Shown: piece after piece, positions 62,098 through 64,000 of the stretch | Layout: every line of letters starts with the position of its first letter | Position numbering within the stretch: the first letter of the stretch is position 1 | Source: Micromonospora humi | GTDB taxonomy: Bacteria > Actinomycetota > Actinomycetes > Mycobacteriales > Micromonosporaceae | DNA: 64,000 nt | Direction of reading: 5' to 3' | NCBI RefSeq assembly: GCF_900090105.1 | Contig: NZ_FMDM01000020.1 | Location: 1 to 64,000 of the forward strand | Translations under genes and position numbers: made by a program | The notes under the pieces: model-generated | The model's database searches: none | The model's input: only the letters and a program-made list of their open reading frames with translations | Told to the model about the DNA's origin: nothing

Positions 62098-62155
62098 GTC
62101 GATCAAGGAGTTCGCGTCGACGGTGGGCGGTTCTCCTGACGTGAACTCCTTGATC
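62098..62155. repeat. GTCGATC stem-loop element, copy 3 (between ykoE and ykoD)
   Basis: GATCAAGGAGTTC (62101-62113) pairs perfectly with GAACTCCTTGATC (62143-62155); CGTC (62115) pairs with GACG (62138); loop about 19 nt. It sits inside the operon, 27 bp before the ykoD start, so it may lower downstream transcription or act as an RNA-processing site. Confidence 0.9.
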
Positions 62156-62181
62156 ACCGAGGCTGGGGAGGGGGTGGGACC

Positions 62182-63621
62182 GTGAGCGGGGTGGTGCTGC
62201 GGGGGTTCGGGTGGCGGCACGGGGGGCGAAGACGCTGGGCGGTGCGCGGGGTGGACCTGCGCGTCGAGAGCGGGGAGCGGGTGCTGCTGCTGGGGGCGTC
62301 GGGGGCGGGCAAGAGCACGCTGCTGGCGGCGCTGGCCGGGCTGCTGCCCGAGGACTCCGGCGAGCAGGAGGGCACCGTCGAGATCGACGGGCTCGACCCG
62401 CGCAAGGCCCGCGAGCGCGTCGGCGTGCTCTTCCAGGACCCGGAGACCCAACTCGTGATGGCCCGCTCCGGCGACGACGTCGCGTTCGGGCTGGAGAACC
62501 GGGGCGTGCCGGCCGAGGAGATCTGGCCCCGGGTGGACGAGGCGCTGCGCCGGGTCGGCTTCCCCTATCACCGGGACCGCCCCACCGCCGCGCTCAGCGG
62601 CGGCGAGCAGCAGCGGCTCGCCCTCGCCGGGACGCTCGCGCTGCGGCCGGGGCTGCTGCTGCTCGACGAACCCACCGCCAACCTCGACCCGACCGGCGCC
62701 ACGCTCGTCCGCCGGGCCGTCGCGGACGCGCTCGACGCCGACACCACGCTGATCCTGGTCGAGCACCGGGTCGCCGAGGCGTTGCCGCTCGTCGACCGGG
62801 TGGTGGTGCTGGAACCCGGCGGCGGGGTGCGCGCCGACGGCCCACCCGAGGCGGTCTTCGCCGCCCACGGGGAGGCGCTGGCCGCCGCCGGGGTCTGGGT
62901 GCCCGGCCACACCGTGCCGCCCCGGCACGCCGGCACGCCGGCCGGCGACGTGCTGCTCACCGCCGACCGGCTCGGCCTGCCGCCCCGGCTGGCCCCCACC
63001 GACCTGCGGGTACGCACCGGCGAGGCGCTCGCCGTGCTCGGCCCGAACGGCGCCGGCAAGTCCACCCTGGCGCTGCTCCTCGGCGGCCTGACGCGCCCCG
63101 GCACCGGCACGGTCACCGCCTCGGCCGACCTGGCCGGCCGGGACGCGCGTACGCCCCCGCACCGGTGGCGGGCGCCCGCACTGGCCGGCCGGATCGGTTC
63201 GGTCTTCCAGGACCCGGAGCACCAGTTCGTCACCGCCACGGTCCGCGACGAGCTGGCGCTCGGGCCGCGCCGCACCGGCCGGTCCGAGGCGGAGACCACC
63301 GCCACCGTCGACGCGCTGCTGGAACGGCTGCGGCTGGACCGGCTCGCCGGCGCCAACCCGTACACCCTCTCCGGTGGCGAGGCGCGGCGGCTGAGCGTGG
63401 CGACCGCCCTGGCCACCGCGCCCCGCCTGCTGATCTGCGACGAGCCCACGTTCGGCCAGGACCGGCGCACCTGGCGGGAGCTGGTCGACCTGCTGGCCGA
63501 GCTGCGCGACGCCGGCCACGGCGTGGTCACGGTGACCCACGACGCCGACTTCGTGGCCGCGCTGGCCGACCGGACGCTCACCCTGCACCGCCCCGCCGAC
63601 CCGGGCGGGGTGGACCCGTGA
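62182..63621 (+). CDS. ykoD: ECF transporter ATPase, tandem ABC domains
   Basis: 479 residues with two ABC domains. First: Walker A GASGAGKSTL (about 38-47), signature LSGGEQQRLALAG, Walker B LLLLDEPTANLDPTG. Second: Walker A GPNGAGKSTL (about 288-297), FQDPEHQF Q-loop, signature LSGGEARRLSVA and Walker B LLICDEPTFGQD. Both Q-loops read FQDPE as in ECF A components. GTG start after GGAGGGGG. Stop overlaps the ykoC start (GTGA). Confidence 0.94.
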   Translation: MSGVVLRGFGWRHGGRRRWAVRGVDLRVESGERVLLLGASGAGKSTLLAALAGLLPEDSGEQEGTVEIDGLDPRKARERVGVLFQDPETQLVMARSGDDVAFGLENRGVPAEEIWPRVDEALRRVGFPYHRDRPTAALSGGEQQRLALAGTLALRPGLLLLDEPTANLDPTGATLVRRAVADALDADTTLILVEHRVAEALPLVDRVVVLEPGGGVRADGPPEAVFAAHGEALAAAGVWVPGHTVPPRHAGTPAGDVLLTADRLGLPPRLAPTDLRVRTGEALAVLGPNGAGKSTLALLLGGLTRPGTGTVTASADLAGRDARTPPHRWRAPALAGRIGSVFQDPEHQFVTATVRDELALGPRRTGRSEAETTATVDALLERLRLDRLAGANPYTLSGGEARRLSVATALATAPRLLICDEPTFGQDRRTWRELVDLLAELRDAGHGVVTVTHDADFVAALADRTLTLHRPADPGGVDP

Positions 63622-64000
63622 TCGACCTGGAGCCGGTGGCCACGCCCGGCGCCCCGCTGGCGCGACGCAACCCGGTGGCGAAGCTGGCCGCCGCGATGGT
63701 GTTCACCATCGTGCTGGTGGCGACGCTGGACCCGGTCGCGCCGGCCATCGCCATCGCGGTCGAGCTGGCCGTGCTGCCGCTGTTCGGCGTCCGCTACCGG
63801 GTGCTGGCCCGCCGGGCGTGGCCGCTGCTGGCCGCCGCCGGCGGCATCCTGGTCACGCTGGTGCTCTTCGCCGCCGATCGGTCCGGCCGGGTGTTCGTCG
63901 AGGCCGGCCCGGTGGTGGTCACCGAGGGCGTGCTGGTCACCGCGCTCGGGCTGGTGCTGCGGATGCTCGCGGTGGCGCTGCCCGGGATCATCGTCTTCGC
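63618..64000 (+). CDS. ykoC: ECF transporter T component (5' part; continues beyond window)
   Basis: First 127 codons from GTG 63618, overlapping the ykoD stop (GTGA). Translation: LARRNPVAKLAAAMVFTIVLVATLDPVAPAIAIAVELAVLPLFG, then YRVLARRAWPLLAAAGGILVTLVLF and VLVTALGLVLRMLAVALPGIIVF, the transmembrane pattern of EcfT/CbiQ-type proteins (RNPVAKL start). It scaffolds the S component and ATPases. No stop within the window. Confidence 0.92.
   Translation, partial: MIDLEPVATPGAPLARRNPVAKLAAAMVFTIVLVATLDPVAPAIAIAVELAVLPLFGVRYRVLARRAWPLLAAAGGILVTLVLFAADRSGRVFVEAGPVVVTEGVLVTALGLVLRMLAVALPGIIVF

Overview
The window is very GC-rich DNA with GC-ending codons, many GTG starts, and a gene set typical of filamentous Actinomycetota: a WhiJ-type XRE regulator with a DUF397 partner, conservon-type sensor kinase and roadblock genes, homodimeric GlyRS, PPDK, Zur/IdeR-type metal control and a rifamycin monooxygenase with its RAE element. 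The style and the dispersed intergenic repeats suggest Micromonospora or a close relative. This is inferred from gene content; no search was run. I see a chromosomal segment with no rRNA, tRNA, CRISPR array, transposase or prophage.

Layout. 1-1751 (-): a UbiA prenyltransferase (cut by the window edge, carrying a 48-bp tandem repeat) translationally coupled to an inositol-phosphate-synthase-like enzyme, resembling the ebo pathway. 1976-8359 (-): a sugar catabolic operon (ROK regulator, RbsA-, RbsC- and RbsB-like ABC importer, Gfo/Idh/MocA dehydrogenase) whose ATPase begins with a triplicated 19-aa repeat. 8563-9579: YihY-type membrane protein. 9645-13826: a DrrA/DrrB-like exporter whose ATPase and permease genes are split by a WhiJ/DUF397/zinc-ribbon regulatory cassette. 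14104-21112 (+): TAXI-type TRAP permease, a TAXI lipoprotein, a conservon-like sensor kinase, a roadblock protein and a second TAXI lipoprotein, nearly all with 4-nt start/stop overlaps. 21158-24743: a regulator/PH-like/ABC operon and a MerR regulator. 24919-28141: rifamycin monooxygenase with a perfect RAE, an antitoxin gene with a VapC toxin broken by one in-frame TGA, and an XRE regulator. 28206-30280: quinone oxidoreductase, cupin and GNAT genes.

30362-42058 (-) is mostly housekeeping: dnaG with a coupled hypothetical gene, an ABC exporter with its own XRE gene, a BCCT transporter, a siderophore-interacting reductase under an iron box, dgt, a VOC protein and ppdK. 42371-46852: GH20 hexosaminidase, an XRE/SnoaL pair facing each other across a double palindrome, and a secreted C39-like peptidase. 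46908-50628: dusB, an AbiEi/DUF559-like protein and glycyl-tRNA synthetase. 50742-56167: small membrane proteins and a complete zinc system (Zur box, znuACB, ArsR, zur). 56225-61241 (-): acyl-CoA dehydrogenase, a DUF6328 protein and a coupled operon of alpha/beta hydrolase, AAC(3)-like acetyltransferase and SIS protein. 61324-64000 (+): TPP riboswitch and ykoEDC thiamine/HMP ECF transporter, cut by the end of the window.

Two dispersed repeat families stand out: a ~53-bp GTTAAG/GGGGCCCC element (four copies, three at gene ends) and a GTCGATC stem-loop (three copies with different but self-complementary arms). The least conventional gene arrangement is the TRAP-TAXI/conservon hybrid at 14104-21112.
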